Numbered from the stretch's first letter, positions 24,801 through 30,653 are shown. The stretch is 64,000 bases of DNA from Sphaerolaimus hirsutus (GCA_964036195.1 OZ038455.1:7023855-7087854), one strand, 5' to 3'. The notes: generated by a model from the sequence alone, not told the origin. A program made the numbers and translations.

Positions 24801-25965
24801 TTTCTGGGCATTTTGTTGCTGGTGTTGTGATGTTGATGTCCTCATTGTGGACATTTTTATGGACTTTTTTGACACTTGAATGAATACACAAATGTTATGT
24901 GGGGTTCAAACATGTGTAAAACCAATATTTTATAAGAAAACAACCTTTTTCCAGATCAAAATGCTGTAAATCGAAATTTTTGGGGGAAACACGATTTTTT
25001 TTGGAAAAAACTCGAGTTTTTTAGAAAAAAACTCAAAAAAACTCAAGTTTTTACAAAAAACACAGAAATAAAAACAGAGTTACTCAAATCTTTTTTGAGA
25101 AAAAAACTCAAAACACAGGTATTCATTTTTGAAAAACTCAAAACACAGAAAGTGTTTTTTTTTGAGAACTTACCCATCATTGCATACATGATGTACATCG
25201 TACTGGAGGGGGCGGGGGTATTTCGAGGGGGGGGGGGTTTATTACTTCCCCAGCCCATTTTGAGGGGTGGTTAATTCGAAGGGGAGGGGTAAATTCAAGG
25301 GGGGGATAAAATCGGGGTAAAACGGTATGTAAACAATTTTTTTGGTGTTTTCACTGTCCCAGACAGATCCAGTCCCCACTTGATGTTTTACACAACAGTT
25401 TGAAAGGGGGTGCCACAGGTAAAGGGCGCATGTTGTGGCACCTATTGGCGCCCTCAAAAAATAGCGCTAGCGCCTCCCATACCTGAAATATATTTGGAAT
25501 TTTTTTGTCATGTGCAATATTAACCCTTTTTCAGGCAAAACTAATATGAATCGACTGCGTGTTGAGATGTACAAAACCTACCTGGCTCAGTATGAACAAG
25601 AAAAGGACATTATCAAGCAGAAGATTGATGGAGTGAGTGGTCAAAAATATGATGTCACTGTGAGAGATATCTTTGAAATGAAACAGAAACTGTTCGGACT
25701 GCCAAACTATGGAGATACGATACGAAAAGTCAGTCAATTGCCAATTTTTACCCCCCTCTAAAATGACAGGTCAAATTTGGGCGGCGCTCAGAAACGACCC
25801 ACAACCGCGCAGTTATTCGAGCAGGAGGAGGGCACCCTGGGCGCGTTCGTGCACATCGAGGAGCACTACGATCCGCACGCCAACATGAGACCGGCCCGCC
25901 CGCAGCACGGCTTAGTTGATCGATTGGTGAATACAGCGCACTCGTGGTTGAGCCGCAAGGGATAG
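816..25965 (+). CDS. C-terminal part of an uncharacterised GTPase-like (AIG1/septin-like P-loop) protein, 8 visible exons
   Basis: Exons are 816-1006, 1200-1332, 1512-1718, 1961-2216, 22348-22408, 22589-22887, 25535-25728 and 25792-25965; phases agree and the sum is 1,515 nt, giving 504 aa plus stop. Segments such as LHGICILMNSAN, NIVFCFTRGRG, TVYCMDNEAFRFL, PRTVCTHNDC, YKTHCHEHCYL and CNHCGHSW..HMHIRY match, from memory, a conserved but uncharacterised family of long GTPase-like proteins found in many invertebrates and fungi. The N-terminal P-loop part lies outside the window. The Cys/His pairs suggest metal binding (inference). Introns 1, 2 and 5 are TIR introners, intron 4 holds a 17.5-kb retroelement, and intron 5 needs a GT-TG splice. 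The last acceptor (25791) is the choice that keeps phase. Whether the gene still works with the inserted element is unknown. Confidence 0.75.
1007..1199 (+). repeat. introner (TIR transposon forming an intron), GTPase-like gene
   Basis: The 193-bp intron runs from GTGGCAGTGCC to GGGACTGCCCCCAG. Its first about 70 nt (…GCCCTGTAAAGTGTAAAG…) are nearly the reverse complement of its last 70 nt (…CTTTACACTTTACAGGGC…). The 4-bp word CAGG occurs at both exon junctions (1004-1007 and 1197-1200), as expected of a target duplication. Splicing at the inner GTAAAG/TTTACAG pair would shift the frame; the outer sites keep it. Confidence 0.85.
1333..1511 (+). repeat. introner, second copy in the GTPase-like gene
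   Basis: The 179-bp intron begins GTGCCAGTCCCGCACCCTG and ends GTGTGCGTGACTGCCCCAG. The ends are imperfect inverted repeats of the same family as 1007-1199, with CCAGG at both junctions. Phase 0, canonical GT-AG. Confidence 0.8.
2798..4473 (-). repeat. 3' LTR of the helicase-bearing retroelement
   Basis: 1,676 bp, TG...CA, with the same length as the 5' LTR. The TATA box (3630-3637) and AATAAA (3186-3191) are at the same offsets as in the other LTR. A 73-codon minus-strand ORF at 3553-3774 overlaps the TATA box and is probably fortuitous. Confidence 0.95.
3186..3191 (-). terminator. candidate poly(A) signal in the 3' LTR
   Basis: AATAAA on the minus strand, about 440 nt downstream of the LTR TATA box. 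With the TATA position this suggests an R region of roughly 400 nt (inference). The same hexamer is at 18998-19003. Confidence 0.4.
4474..5043 (-). other. 3' untranslated part of the retroelement
   Basis: No ORF with coding character. Directly before the 3' LTR the minus strand reads GGTGGGAT, a short and imperfect purine tract that would have to serve as PPT; a second purine run (GGAGGTAAAAAA) lies about 25 nt further upstream. Confidence 0.4.
5044..8883 (-). CDS. superfamily 1 (Upf1-like) helicase carried by the retroelement, 1279 aa
   Basis: Motifs are complete and in order: Walker A DSPFGSGKTT (551-560), motif II VDEAS (842-846), motif III FGDSKQLTR (871-879), motif IV-like ETVFRGHRQ (913-921), motif V ADKAQAREAEVVIISCVRG (1050-1068) and motif VI NVATSRAK (1098-1105). 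This is the Upf1-like SF1B pattern; an ATP-driven 5'-3' unwinding activity on nucleic acid is expected from the family. Residues 1-540 match nothing I know; residues 1180-1279 are Pro/Glu-rich and probably disordered. The ORF is intact, in the same direction as gag and pol, between integrase and the 3' LTR. Base composition resembles the other element ORFs, which argues for long residence in the element. The first ATG (8883) is the assumed start; an overlapping frame from 9008 could add an N-terminus if a -1 shift occurs. Confidence 0.9.
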   Translation of the reverse strand: MQNGPEIYPSRGKFEGWVDRVYIDSGADGHVEYQCHVRISEQTMAILSENEQWVNADEAYPYFYYSNKRAKAARDKRTTQLVDLCARIQKQHPSMFLPLVRHGMRFSATAIAQKIENPRYWEFTGVAIWGNQTKCPLNVAAPVVVSTQGTRRVTQAARTLTRGDTSGYQPYTSDWKTARLRAAFTPSNYKNLEPLGAAERGDAGPEKLVILHREYVSDSRVENLSAGQLGLAHVEYQDLNDLDVFGDEFYGHAYGLQVATAEDISTTGIQPDTENRDNMDAFLRYKLGILAAAHCYNESFLRFRAKRATDVCAHVFWEHTPQGTACDIMVRRPDPEELQADTFEGPEEQRVRLLEQVNTQTQLLNQATPMSVLSLVLARPDEDKPVAGSPNLSVRITSVESEPTTTMLHAKLDMAASQSALPRTLESGRDMVRGSNDSPNYDRTMRSLQAALNKAPVGWVPKVVQGSKVLTLEAQIQLAVILNLRLLDDETDWALISREANELYESLFRGKNEQMIQAKLGEFLPQQGQVEVLGAVITAVRMRKPLLIMCDSPFGSGKTTTQNQLAYVCSRGYNYYNSRPRVRAGSDLPSDKQPNAKYHSTLITCTVNSAADEGARRALTNLNKLGQRDIFGALEVLLRERAKWTAMADTPFSEMKKLEGFEEFLKLRAAFPVRVLSPMWETDPTYNTTPATQLPTLHTLAQRTGHNIVRLSPEWTAALEKYDGNKKDYELVDEIINNCVNDAVIRAQLTEQVPFLTAEDGDEQPFDDFEAGVAGARAGEASLADQGFWGKVLRRALSKYVRAMVRLHRVFLEVVQPGQIHVTLDSTHDARIKSVTACAVIVDEASLASDAAVISVVQAAQLPVNGMLLLFGDSKQLTRMIRVQDWVEPVLKPDPTLIDRLTQYQLCPVVHLETVFRGHRQLIQANSVAAYNGLLRAYNDTAAHGATMLPAPGDFEDGVMLSSTLVHQGCESKEGMSIINKKELRIILHLYDYLVATVKEDPTLPWADLTDPASLLIVCFYAAQARALISRLVAHTEHDAAYWATRVITADKAQAREAEVVIISCVRGSPPTDSAQLDADPKKAYGRVGFVAELPRGNVATSRAKCVRIVVANAETMLWSTFFHRFLTVEHKADRIYSYESGQIWGNVLGFWPPEWRPRADLKELVGPDRYPALEEELQAECLSDIETATAGSDSSADAREEGVPVLEEVVPVVEPVYRPNEEYSPISNDMAAMALQNVAEPPSPPPEHHDAVEAIPLPPEEAPAQQVEHHMENGNCEN
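9121..9145 (-). promoter_or_regulatory. candidate 3' splice site upstream of the helicase ORF
   Basis: On the minus strand the spacer between integrase and helicase contains a long TG/T tract ending GTGTGTTTTTAG|GAAG. That is a good acceptor, 115 nt before an ATG at 9008 and 240 nt before the helicase ATG. A spliced subgenomic mRNA would explain how the third gene is expressed (inference). Confidence 0.35.
9236..11995 (-). CDS. pol: RT (catalytic part) - RNase H - integrase, 919 aa
   Basis: The frame continues the RT domain begun in the preceding ORF, overlapping it by 41 nt in the +1 frame. The catalytic box reads YIDN at 79-82 instead of YxDD. RNase H follows (TDAS at 238-241, D307, ELADALSR at 350-357). 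Integrase has an HHCC finger (H559, H564, C594, C597), then D627, D687 and E723 with the usual 35-residue D-E spacing, and a GPY/F motif (FIGPY) at about 868-872. There is no chromodomain. The break between the two pol ORFs lies in a T homopolymer, so a point mutation, an assembly error or a programmed +1 shift at UUU-UAG are all possible. Confidence 0.85.
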   Translation of the reverse strand: MKQSNLYVAASIFSSADINQAFYNIALHPDDRHITSFRNVFGQLQLKRLPMGLKCSPSLAQRCFELAMAGLIHRNVLLYIDNLLIYSATWETHLYDIGQVLERLIRNNFKISPKKCFFARVTAVRFLGFMIGRDGVCVPDDKRHIIQDWPVPTTVKEVKGFLGAIGFFRRMIHRCAELAVPLSNLTRTGPRENYNSDTPVDLTAKPKALEAFHKLKEALLGSPCLQFPDPKRMFIIITDASKIAVAGVLAQRAEDEKILHACAFYSRKLGATQSKWPAISLEACAIYESIRNWHCYLAGRPFEVWTDAKSISWVKNPNLETTPHAMLHKFALAITPYQITFKHLRGKSNELADALSRRQDAPVVFDEKKDLDEAFEQSAQVTCREIAIPHDKQVTVAAASRAAYQPISERSGVNEEAELLRPISDRTRGRKEAESPGLRERQRNAEAPGTGTMAGGSGAGNGVASGLTGATKRSTIMALPPMTPVDKLKRLQAEEPYIATTIEVCRADNFYSAAPYFIDQYGLLRRQAGTSQIPGVQLYDPVCIPSELVPFVLELAHNHPTAGHLGIIKTFERLQEFAWFPGMRPESARWVATCPSCNAKKGLRAAMRTQMVCRQVAKRPGDVIAVDAIGPLLTTKRRNRHVLVFVDQCTRFGIAVPVPDIKQDTVSFAFLLHILPIFSVPAIILSDNAPSFTEGTFAKLLQYLNATQHTSFAYTPKSNGMVERRNGVLMEIVSHYVNRTHDDWDIHLGAAVHAYNTSKHPSLQTTPYALLFGKPAASMWERMIEPPPDTEALPSLPHKRALINELGARLTTAREAAHTALAKAQQKEQFYANRRARRLNVQRGQAVRVYTLRITQLTGPSKKFAPRFIGPYECIDYAHPLVTLFNNINKKIYVVHADRCKATSEYLIPPSYSELYGDN
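11955..16517 (-). CDS. pol: NC zinc knuckle - Env-like glycoprotein - protease - RT (N-terminal part) polyprotein, 1520 aa
   Basis: One open frame holds four modules. A CCHC knuckle is at C111, C114, H119 and C124, followed by an RG-rich tail. A hydrophobic signal or anchor at about 428-456 opens a Cys-rich, N-glycosylation-site-bearing region that ends in a membrane segment at about 973-1000. An aspartic protease follows, with D1129-T-G-A and ILIGAD at about 1200. The start of a Ty3-type RT is at about 1395-1520 (SKPDGSKRMVIDYRRLN). The frame overlaps gag by 47 nt in +1, and a stop in the same frame lies just before its ATG, so entry is either a +1 shift within the overlap or a separate start. 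It ends inside RT, where the next ORF continues one base out of frame after a run of five T residues. Env between NC and PR is not a known gene order. Confidence 0.85.
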   Translation of the reverse strand: MKFRGFSRRYSQEDSENKGEKSKQDVVASATDKVMDRLMALNMPAMAGLPSQADKTLETMEQKMTESVAKFDSVHQEIAKKLAQLGALEGKLLGLNRDPPKLPPRKFDKGCWECGSEEHIRYECPKLTPEQREQYFKRSRGGGASRGNGRGRGGGQRGGYQRNDQAQAMQPGMMPMQYAYPQWQPAQPMPVQPAQTVQRAGDMNMQPQMMAYQTPPANWMAMGPDGRMQQYNMQPVQVSNPHVESLNPTRVTSTTGMTMHVREDDRCMMICPVNKLIPVMQGLELEAEEPDELVPESPEEQQRTTGMHVLAQEQEFWIKPWAYMRTERGYLFRTTWLAFLRRIGMHDLKETDCTLWPNCPADDHSDTLTEVPLDVLMNISLDPFLYATPAALPPRTGSSNQIDRYMGFLSTEEGVRPAPRAYSEPPYMPQVAQSLFFVLAVGLIIMGLALLPGAGATTMPSFPLLCSDLTDHYDLYTYPPLPNCTAIVDTTASLERPRKLTLTIYKRNMVEYRAAAHRCVASTRTARTYQNFWGDVTLEKFDSNPRAVGAAECEGMIKYHKCNNGPMTPVSDLDNAWDTQYPTNVSYSGHGLYCCKWVSETTPHCGLFRGEVRMRYGANTMQSTLGEVSKCNYEMGACTLEDGSQLTWKPNPKAECPYEKWREMHGRIRQDIWLADDHTLSLSFRAHEEVESCGIKLWKSDQDIVVAPFEKTVIRSVRQKRAQGRPTLGIVSAGQLAASMQAVYETAEQTMRAQAVATCKNVQHFQEFVRLAMSEHATTTARWYMNDNEIIAKPVPDGFLVHKCFAVKTYEIMKEEKSPECYETVPVQVSVHRQNVTLHMNRLTNILHFQAIPGSCTNAHNRVVMLNGQWYKYLPEVGGLEHLPMYNTHSFPQKWQQEKVKDVHHQIFAATTMYNLSELLPTTTLNDVWHAYSIVRQITQGAEPKVESHMQRHRTLAKSVLALGWWDFDTWRTWLQVWIYLICALVTMQYLLAALMAAAPEMAVTLVNRAKEKIKRRPKTEEKSNIIVELAEDRPCEQVKVRTVINPCVGMPSGMPALTGARRFPAIQYSINRKCDREEESVCMITFSMEERDNIHQVANRREEIVHVYYSPSITITIDGREYHRCLLDTGAMRSLCNRDVLMRHKEKATKHDEVSPIGALRCAADSKLLVLGQMEIPVTMGNHTFGIVFQAVNGLAGEILIGADVLRHMVVDLPARELRIPTANAIIPFDNPDPEVQQRRIYAIVNKKIEILARHEALVTAKLSAPMDEKLFTVMGLDTVGERCGVMAASAAYETSAPVFQVRCANVRNQPVVLQVGQRIAVVEPVDCVLKVKPGDPPAEWVKQCYDRDVCRQVQATERPPKVAEDKLGPPLQVACPDGHVMEFTVPETLTDERREELKKVILQYKEAFARHKYDIGYSELVDYRLQLVDKKPIACRMYRLSLDDQQYLENHLRCLIKHDIVEPSTSPYCAPTLVVSKPDGSKRMVIDYRRLNAVLHAPQFPLPRLDETVESLCSCKYF
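13503..15236 (-). other. Env-like membrane glycoprotein domain inside the polyprotein
   Basis: This corresponds to residues 428-1005 of the 1520-aa ORF. An internal ATG at 15236 begins a good signal-peptide-like stretch (hydrophobic core FFVLAVGLIIMGLALL). The ectodomain has about 20 Cys, NxS/T sites (near 483, 584, 835, 915), a furin-type RQKR at 718-721 followed by a small-residue-rich segment, and a C-terminal hydrophobic anchor followed by a basic KEKIKRRPK tail. The pattern CxLEDGSQLTWxP recalls glycoproteins of chuvirus-like negative-strand viruses and related retroelement Envs; that is a weak resemblance from memory. Function as a fusion protein is inference. Confidence 0.7.
16471..18522 (-). 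CDS. gag: Gag (capsid) ORF, 683 aa
   Basis: The ORF starts 87 nt after the 5' LTR. Residues 1-530 are low in complexity, rich in Ser, Ala, Gln and charged residues. Residues about 540-683 have the retrotransposon Gag capsid pattern (RGKPNEGFRDWRRSW, then helices with LFLKGSARAIF and AVRLEKLIKRAYPG). No zinc knuckle lies in this ORF; it is found just after the start of the next one. The stop is at 16471, 47 nt inside the next ORF, which lies in the +1 frame. The large acidic N-terminal part is longer than in ordinary Ty3/gypsy Gag. Confidence 0.85.
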   Translation of the reverse strand: MDNESPQRELRSRGPASLQGDTIEQVWHAALEKQKQARRRARQQKAGQEVDAQLAAAEGQAEDSESNDSVNPETDAPEALEESESQRWSGQTAEDTPVIRLSTVEGAGPAPDSFSQWKMPAVPAAARQLTSSAEAEEAPGTSRQAAGKEAGKTGKWSKLRRTLGWSAGSSSISPGVRSGSEVGSDGYVGDSEPLGQPSIQRDYPLIAAELGATADQFPVIENTVAELLETATQSGDTSPALQLSPPKSTSTPRDVSGNSSRNLSSDQSRSQSATAKARRQLIKTEISSNPPVIIISSPASRMTNNGANQTAAPALEDRYAKVTNANLIYQATIMDLDPVQTTPSCAQWTPKKACEAAKKWANMMSQARPVGAFSQNGEPGDLRMVTLIKIAMNLWGSDPVAEVPRVEHYLQEFEAHHSLHGDDIVDLTTAYQQHNQALQNQNATLGGNSPASGQQPIVLTSGQAAPLQSSTAPAAPPSAAGTNQVRTVTQRRARSRSPASSRSSSATSEVARPTDPGQNWQLEQSNAAVITALAQQCGYFRGKPNEGFRDWRRSWDTVCDALRIKLQERKPLVKLFLKGSARAIFNTRYRELRDLNYKDMMLALEKFYENPNDKHHAQREIFETRQGADESVLEWAVRLEKLIKRAYPGMGHEKRGDTCMIKFHGGLRNEIQRILQKILSGRF
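18590..18607 (-). promoter_or_regulatory. primer binding site (PBS)
   Basis: Two nucleotides after the 5' LTR the minus strand reads TGGTAGCGTAGCGAGTGG. Its complement ends in CCA, as a tRNA 3' end should (18 nt). I could not assign the tRNA. A search of the host tRNA set for a 3' end CTCGCTACGCTACCA would settle it. Confidence 0.55.
18610..20285 (-). repeat. 5' LTR of the helicase-bearing retroelement
   Basis: Starts TGTCAG and ends CCTACA on the plus strand. Differences from 2798-4473 seen by eye include two near 18972-18977, one near 19379, one near 19716, one near 19767, one near 19959 and one near 20255. As the upstream LTR in the sense direction it supplies the promoter. Confidence 0.95.
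19442..19449 (-). promoter_or_regulatory. TATA box in the 5' LTR
   Basis: On the minus strand the sequence reads CGCTATAAAATA, a strong TATA match, repeated at 3630-3637 in the 3' LTR. Transcription would start roughly 30 nt further on, near 19412, and read leftwards into gag. Confidence 0.6.
20286..20385 (+). other. remainder of a small ORF split by the retroelement
   Basis: After the duplicated GTCC a frame continues in acidic residues (SDDDFIAVDS...DELPNNI) to a TGA at 20383-20385. In the left flank the three codons ATG GAG TCC (2789-2797) abut the LTR in the same frame. Before insertion this would have been a 34-codon ORF or the first exon of something longer. No family recognised; it may also be chance. 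Confidence 0.3.
20416..21953. mobile_element. 1.5-kb foldback (inverted-repeat) element
   Basis: The outer words TATCCCCCCATGGACTTC (20416) and their inverted partner ending at 21953 open two long arms. Further in, 'ttgcatcagatcaaaaat' and 'acgcgtctgttaggcctat' recur inverted at about 21690-21760. The inner arms (about 20815-21085 and 21087-21360) are almost perfect, with a centre near 21086 and a tandem 22-bp word (CACAGACAAAACGCGAATGCAA and variants). An 11-bp direct repeat CCACAAACTGG flanks the whole (20393-20403 and 21966-21976). No ORF of its own. Confidence 0.75.
22409..22588 (+). repeat. introner with non-canonical GT-TG ends, GTPase-like gene
   Basis: TIRs GTGGCAGTCCCGAGCCCTGTAAAGTG and ...CACTATACAGGGCTTGGGACTGCC mark the same family as 1007-1199. 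The word CTGG lies at both junctions (22406-22409 and 22586-22589). Only excision that removes one CTGG copy restores the conserved reading CGHSW-QL-HMHI; that needs GT-TG (or TG-GG) ends. Using the internal GTAAAG/TACAG sites shifts the frame. Confidence 0.75.
22888..25534 (+). other. large intron of the GTPase-like gene with hairpin elements
   Basis: No coding exon seen. It contains copies of the G-rich hairpin family at about 23735-23880, 24385-24490, 24665-24720 and 25195-25330 (words ACCTCGAAATACCCC / GGGGGTATTTCGAGG, 'ttatttcgccagcaaaatttgaggggg'). Between them, around 24040-24240 and 24960-25170, are repeats of 'aaacacagaaactcaaaaa'. Confidence 0.5.
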
Positions 25966-27330
25966 GCGGCGTTAACAATGGCAAAAACGATTGAAAAATT
26001 CGAAAACGTTTTCAAATTGTTGAATTTTTTGGACTATTCAAATTTTTGATCACACGGTGAAAAAATACTTAAAAATCGATTTTTTCAACAAAATAAATCA
26101 ATAATACTTTTCAAATTTTTAAGGGAATTCAAGCCACAAAATGCTTTGTGAAGCTCATGCTAAATCAATTGACAACTGATTTGCAGCGCATCTAAGCCTT
26201 TATAAAAAACATAGAAATGCATAAAAAAACGTTTAATGTTGAGCCCAGTCTATAGAAACGGTGGTCATGATTTGGGAGAATTGTAAAAAAGTTTGTGCAG
26301 TAACTACAGATAATGTGTGCGTTGGCACTGCCTTTCCCTGTTTTGGATTGATGAGTCAATGAAAGCAAGATATCGTTATTTAAACTAATCCACATCTGTG
26401 CTTTGAATGATTCAGATGCTAGGTAACATCGCACATAAGCTTTAAAAAGTTATCTGAATGCGAAAACTATCAAAATACTGTATTTGAGACATTAAATCCA
26501 ATTTTTCCCAAAAAATTGAAAACTACCTATAAAGAAAAATTCTAAAACTACCCAGAAAAATTGGAAAATTACCCAAAAACAATTCGAGAACTACCCAAAA
26601 AATTCAAAAATTCGAAATTTGAAAACTATGTAGGGGAAAATTCGAAAAGTCATTTTGGAAAGAAACACATAGAAATTTAAATACTTTTTTCCGGAGTGAT
26701 TGCCATCGTTAGGGGGCGTAGACCTTGCACATTCACAAAACATGCGGCCAGAATACTACCTATGTATTTACCTAGGCATTTTTTAATTGAATTTTCATTT
26801 TTTGACACTGGGTTGACACTTGACAATTGAATTCAATCAATAAAAGGGGAAATTTAATCTTTGCGCTGGTACTAAATTTTATCGTTGCATCGGGTAGATA
26901 TGGGGTGCTGTTACTTTTTAGCGTATTTACATGCTGGAGTAAACTACCGTATTTCCTCAAAATACCCCCCTCAAAATGTGCACTGGACAAAACTTATCTA
27001 TGCCATCCACATATACTCCAGTGACATTATACCTTACAATGAAATGTCCCATATCCCATCTGAATAAAAGAACAAACAAATTTTTTTCTTCATTATATTT
27101 ACAAAAGCAATTTGATAAATATGCTGGAAAGTTTTTATAATTGTTCTTTTATTCAGATGGGATAAGGTAGATTTTCGTTGTAAGGTGTAATGTCGCTGGA
27201 GTATACTCATACCGCTGGAATATACTCATACCATTTTGCTCTGGCGCCAAAGACAAACTGCAGCTGAAATGGATGGTGGCTAATGCTTTTTCCTGGCAAA
27301 ATTACCTTTCCACCCTTTTCCAAAATTCCA
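25966..27330. other. repeat-rich interval after the GTPase-like gene
   Basis: Positions 25975-26160 hold the inverted relative of the AT-rich repeat at 411-625; 26490-26710 hold a further copy ending 'gattgccatcgttag'. About 27012-27206 is a small TIR element: TATACTCCAGTGACATTA...AATAAAAGAACAA is inverted at TTGTTCTTTTATTCAGATGGG...CGCTGGAGTATA. No gene recognised. Confidence 0.5.
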
Positions 27331-27338
27331 GTCAATCC

Positions 27339-28268
27339 AAGAGCTGCGCGGAAGCGTGTCAATTTTGTCTGATGAAAGTGAAAGTTTTGAGGATTCTAAT
27401 GACGAGGATGAATATGACGAGGATGAATATGATGAGGATGAATATGACGAGGATGAAGATGATCAGGATGATGATGATGGGTGGGAAACCGTGGAAGAAG
27501 TTGAGGTCGATGATGAGCAGCAGGGGGGTGATTGGTGCGGTTGTTATGTTGAGTGTTGAGTTTGGTTTCTGGTCTGGGGGGTTGTTTGGATGTTACATTT
27601 CTTTGCATCATCTACATAGGCGTTTTTGTTGTTTGTTTTTATTGTGCCATATCATCTGACTTTTTCTCATGAATGTGTGTGATGATGGCTCACTTGTGTG
27701 TTTTTCTGAGGTGATTTTGTTCCGAAAAAGGTGATTTCCCGCTTTTTAGAATACTTAGTTTCCGTATGTTTCTGTGCTGTTATTTGCTTTGTTGTTAATT
27801 TTGACGAAAATATTTTAAAACCATCGCTGCAAAGTTTGGTCGTTTACCGTTCAAAGAAACCCTGTCCCCGTGTCGCCCGCGGATACTGGCACTGTGCCAG
27901 CGGATGGTATTTGTGTTAAAAGTGAAAGTGCGACAGTAAATGAGCCACCCGCTAAGGTGCCCAGGACGGAAAAAGTGGTCACTCAGATGAATTCTCAGCT
28001 CAGGGTTGGTCAAAAAACTCATTTTTAATACAAATTTTTATACTTTTTTTATACTTGAGAAGTTAGATGCGAGCCCTAAATCTAAGTAAAAAATGCAGCT
28101 ATCTAGACTCCAGAAAAATTTCTGCCGGTGGTCACTCAAGTGGGGCATGCCATTCCACTAGCATCTTGCCAATTTTGCCATTCATTCAGGATACCGCCAA
28201 GCGAACAGAAGTTGATGTGCAAGCTGGGGAGCCGGCAACTGCCGCTGTCCAGCAATCACTCCCAGGGT
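27339..28268 (+). CDS. candidate exons of an acidic, disordered protein (incomplete model)
   Basis: Three stretches look coding. One runs from about 27339 (after ATTCCAG) to about 27534, with a 15-bp tandem repeat coding DEDEY units and then GWETVEEVEVDDEQQ. A second ends near 28004 (SPADTGTVPADGICVKSESATVNEPP). A third is 28191-28267 after TTCATTCAG (DTAKRTEVDVQAGEPATAAVQ). Only the last junction has agreeing phases, so exon limits and connection are uncertain and I see no start codon. No family recognised. Confidence 0.35.
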
Positions 28269-28629
28269 TTGTATCATTTACCGTATTACCTCGAAATACC
28301 CCCATGGGGGTTTACTATTTCGCCAGCAAAATTTGAGGAGGGTTGATTCGAGGGGGGGTTACTTTTTCGTCAGAAAGTTTCGTAAGGATCATAGTAAAGG
28401 GTATTTTTTAGGATCGAGGGTGGGTCATTATTTCATTTTCAATGCTCCAATAAGGCGACTGTCGGCTTATTGTTTTCAGCACATTTTTGGAGTCACATTA
28501 TTGGAGGGGTCGCTTTATTGGAGAGAGTCGCATTGTATTTTTAAACAACTCAACTGTTCATTTAACCCGTATGAGCATGGCATCATAAAGCAATAATCAC
28601 ATCAAAGCCGCAAAATTTTCTAAATACTT

Positions 28630-29365
28630 AATACCGTATTACCTCGAAATACCCCCAGGGGGTTTATTATTTCGCCAGCAAAATTTGAGGGGGGGATAAT
28701 TCGAGGGGGGGGGGGTTTATTCAATTGGGGGGGGGGTCTATTATTTTGCCAGAAATTGTCGGAGATTCCCCATATGCAGACGTATAAAAACGAACAATCA
28801 CATAGATTTATATGTGTTTATAGGCATATATTACTGTATATACACAAAAACCCTTCCCTAACGTCACTTAATCATCAGTTTTAACGTGTGTTCTGCATAG
28901 TACAGATCACAAACTGCGGTATTTGTCATGTACGTTCACGTTACACTCAATTTTAGGGGGGGTATTTCGAGGGGGGGGGGTTTATTATTTCGCCAGCAAA
29001 ATTTGAGGGGGGGATAATTCGAGGGGGGGGTCTATTATTTCGCCAGAAATTTTCGGAGATTCCCCGTATGCAGACGTATAAAAATCGAACAATCACATAG
29101 ATTTATATGTGTTTATAGGCATATATTACTGTATATACACAAAAACCCTTCCCTAACGTCACTTAATCATCAATTTTAACGTGTGTTCTGCATAGTACAG
29201 ATCACAAACTGCGGTATTTGTCATGTACGTTCACGTTACACTCAATTTTAGGGGGGGTATTTCGAGGGGGGGGGGGTTTATTATTTCCTCAGCCGAAATT
29301 TAGGGGGGGTATTTCGAGGGGGGGGGGGGTTAATTCAAGGGGGGGATAATTCGAGGTAATACGGT
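28630..29365. repeat. G-rich hairpin element with tandem internal duplication
   Basis: Begins TACCGTATTACCTCGAAATACCCCC and ends GGGGGATAATTCGAGGTAATACGGTA, an inverted pair. Inside, a unit of roughly 280 bp (from 'tattatttcgccagaaatt' through 'cgaacaatcacatagatttatatg' to 'gttacactcaattttag') is present twice, at about 28738-28960 and 29035-29255, with very few differences. The same terminal words mark copies at about 1820-1905, 2320-2390, 22205-22315, 28275-28400, 29675-29790 and 34535-35020. Confidence 0.65.
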
Positions 29366-30650
29366 ATTCGGATTCCGCTTGTGAATTGTCCGCTGGCTCT
29401 GGCGAACTGGCTGCCAATTTGTCCACCGAATTAGCGGCGCCCGAAGATTGCGACATCGTTAAAAAAATACTTTTTCTTGGGGGTCGGATTATTGGAAAGG
29501 GTCGCTTTATACTTACACAACGTGCCAAAGGGGGTCGTACTATTGGAGAGGTCGCTTTATTGGAGGGGGTCGTCCTAATAGAGCATTTACGGTAAGTAGT
29601 AGTCGGTTACTGTTAGGTATATTTTTCTATGTATGTTTAACAACCAATAAGTACTGGGAGTTCCAAGGAATTCTGGCGAAATAATAAACCCACCCCCTCG
29701 AAACCCCCTCTCCCTCGATTAATTCCCCCGCAAAACTTGCACTAAGAAAAAAAAACCCCTTGGAGCTATTTCGAGGAAATACGGTATGTTACGTGTTTAT
29801 CGTTGATTTGACCTTCGTGCCTATTCTGCGTTTGTTTCTATTTAGAGCCCCGTCGTTAAAGAGGCAATAAACTTTGATTAAAGTAAATTCTAAAATATTT
29901 CAGACATTTTAGGTCAAAACACACATATACAGGCCTGTGTAAACATTTGTGACACAGCATTGGTAACTGAAATGTATTTACAAGTCGTATGTACATGTGA
30001 TTGTTGGCTGAACGCAGTGATGGAAAATTTATATCTCGGGAACCGCTCGGTGAAAATCGTTGATTTTTTTATATAATATGGTTTCAGGTCGGGGCTAGTT
30101 ACAAGTTCGAGGAAATTTCGCTACGATGCCCCAGACCGGAGATAGAGTGGGTCTATAAAAAGATGGTCATTTGCGAAAATTTTGCGTGTCGCTCAGAACA
30201 TGCAAACTTTGAACATCATTAACTCGACTATTTCTGGGCCTATTTTAGTAATTTCACCTTTAAAATGATGACAAATGCTTGGAGAGTTCATTTCTGTCGT
30301 CAAATAGCTGATACAATATTGTGTATATATCGATTTGGCCGGATTTCGAAATGCGAAATTTACGGAAATTTTTTCTTGTTGAACATGCTATCGTATAAAT
30401 ACTCCTGATCGAGAGAAACTCAATGAAACAAAAATGAGAGTAGTGCTAGTCTAAAGAAAAAAGCAACATTTTTCAATTTTTTTTCCAGTTGAGCAACACT
30501 GTAAAATTTTCAAAATTTTTTTAAATTTTAATTTTTACACTCATACTTTACAATCTGTGATATATTTTTACAGTAAAATTTTTTACAGCGTATTAATTTG
30601 TGATATATTTTTTTACAGTGTAATAAATGTGTTACAGCGTATTCATGTTG
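29366..30650. other. interval with one possible exon and hairpin-element copies
   Basis: Positions 29366-29460 are GC-rich and open on both strands; the minus frame starts MSQSSGAANSVDKLAASSPE, the plus frame reads SACELSAGSGELAANLSTEL, so I cannot assign a strand. A 'gtcgctttattggaggggtcg' repeat lies at 29465-29590 (also near 28490-28530). Nothing recognisable at 29800-30480; 30540-30650 carries degenerate repeats of 'gtgatatattttt.acag'. Confidence 0.4.
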
Positions 30651-30653
30651 CCC

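Noticed and set aside
27396..27611. Minus-strand frame rich in HIHPRH repeats
   Set aside because: Complement of the acidic DEDEY repeat, whose plus-strand frame is more plausible as an exon.
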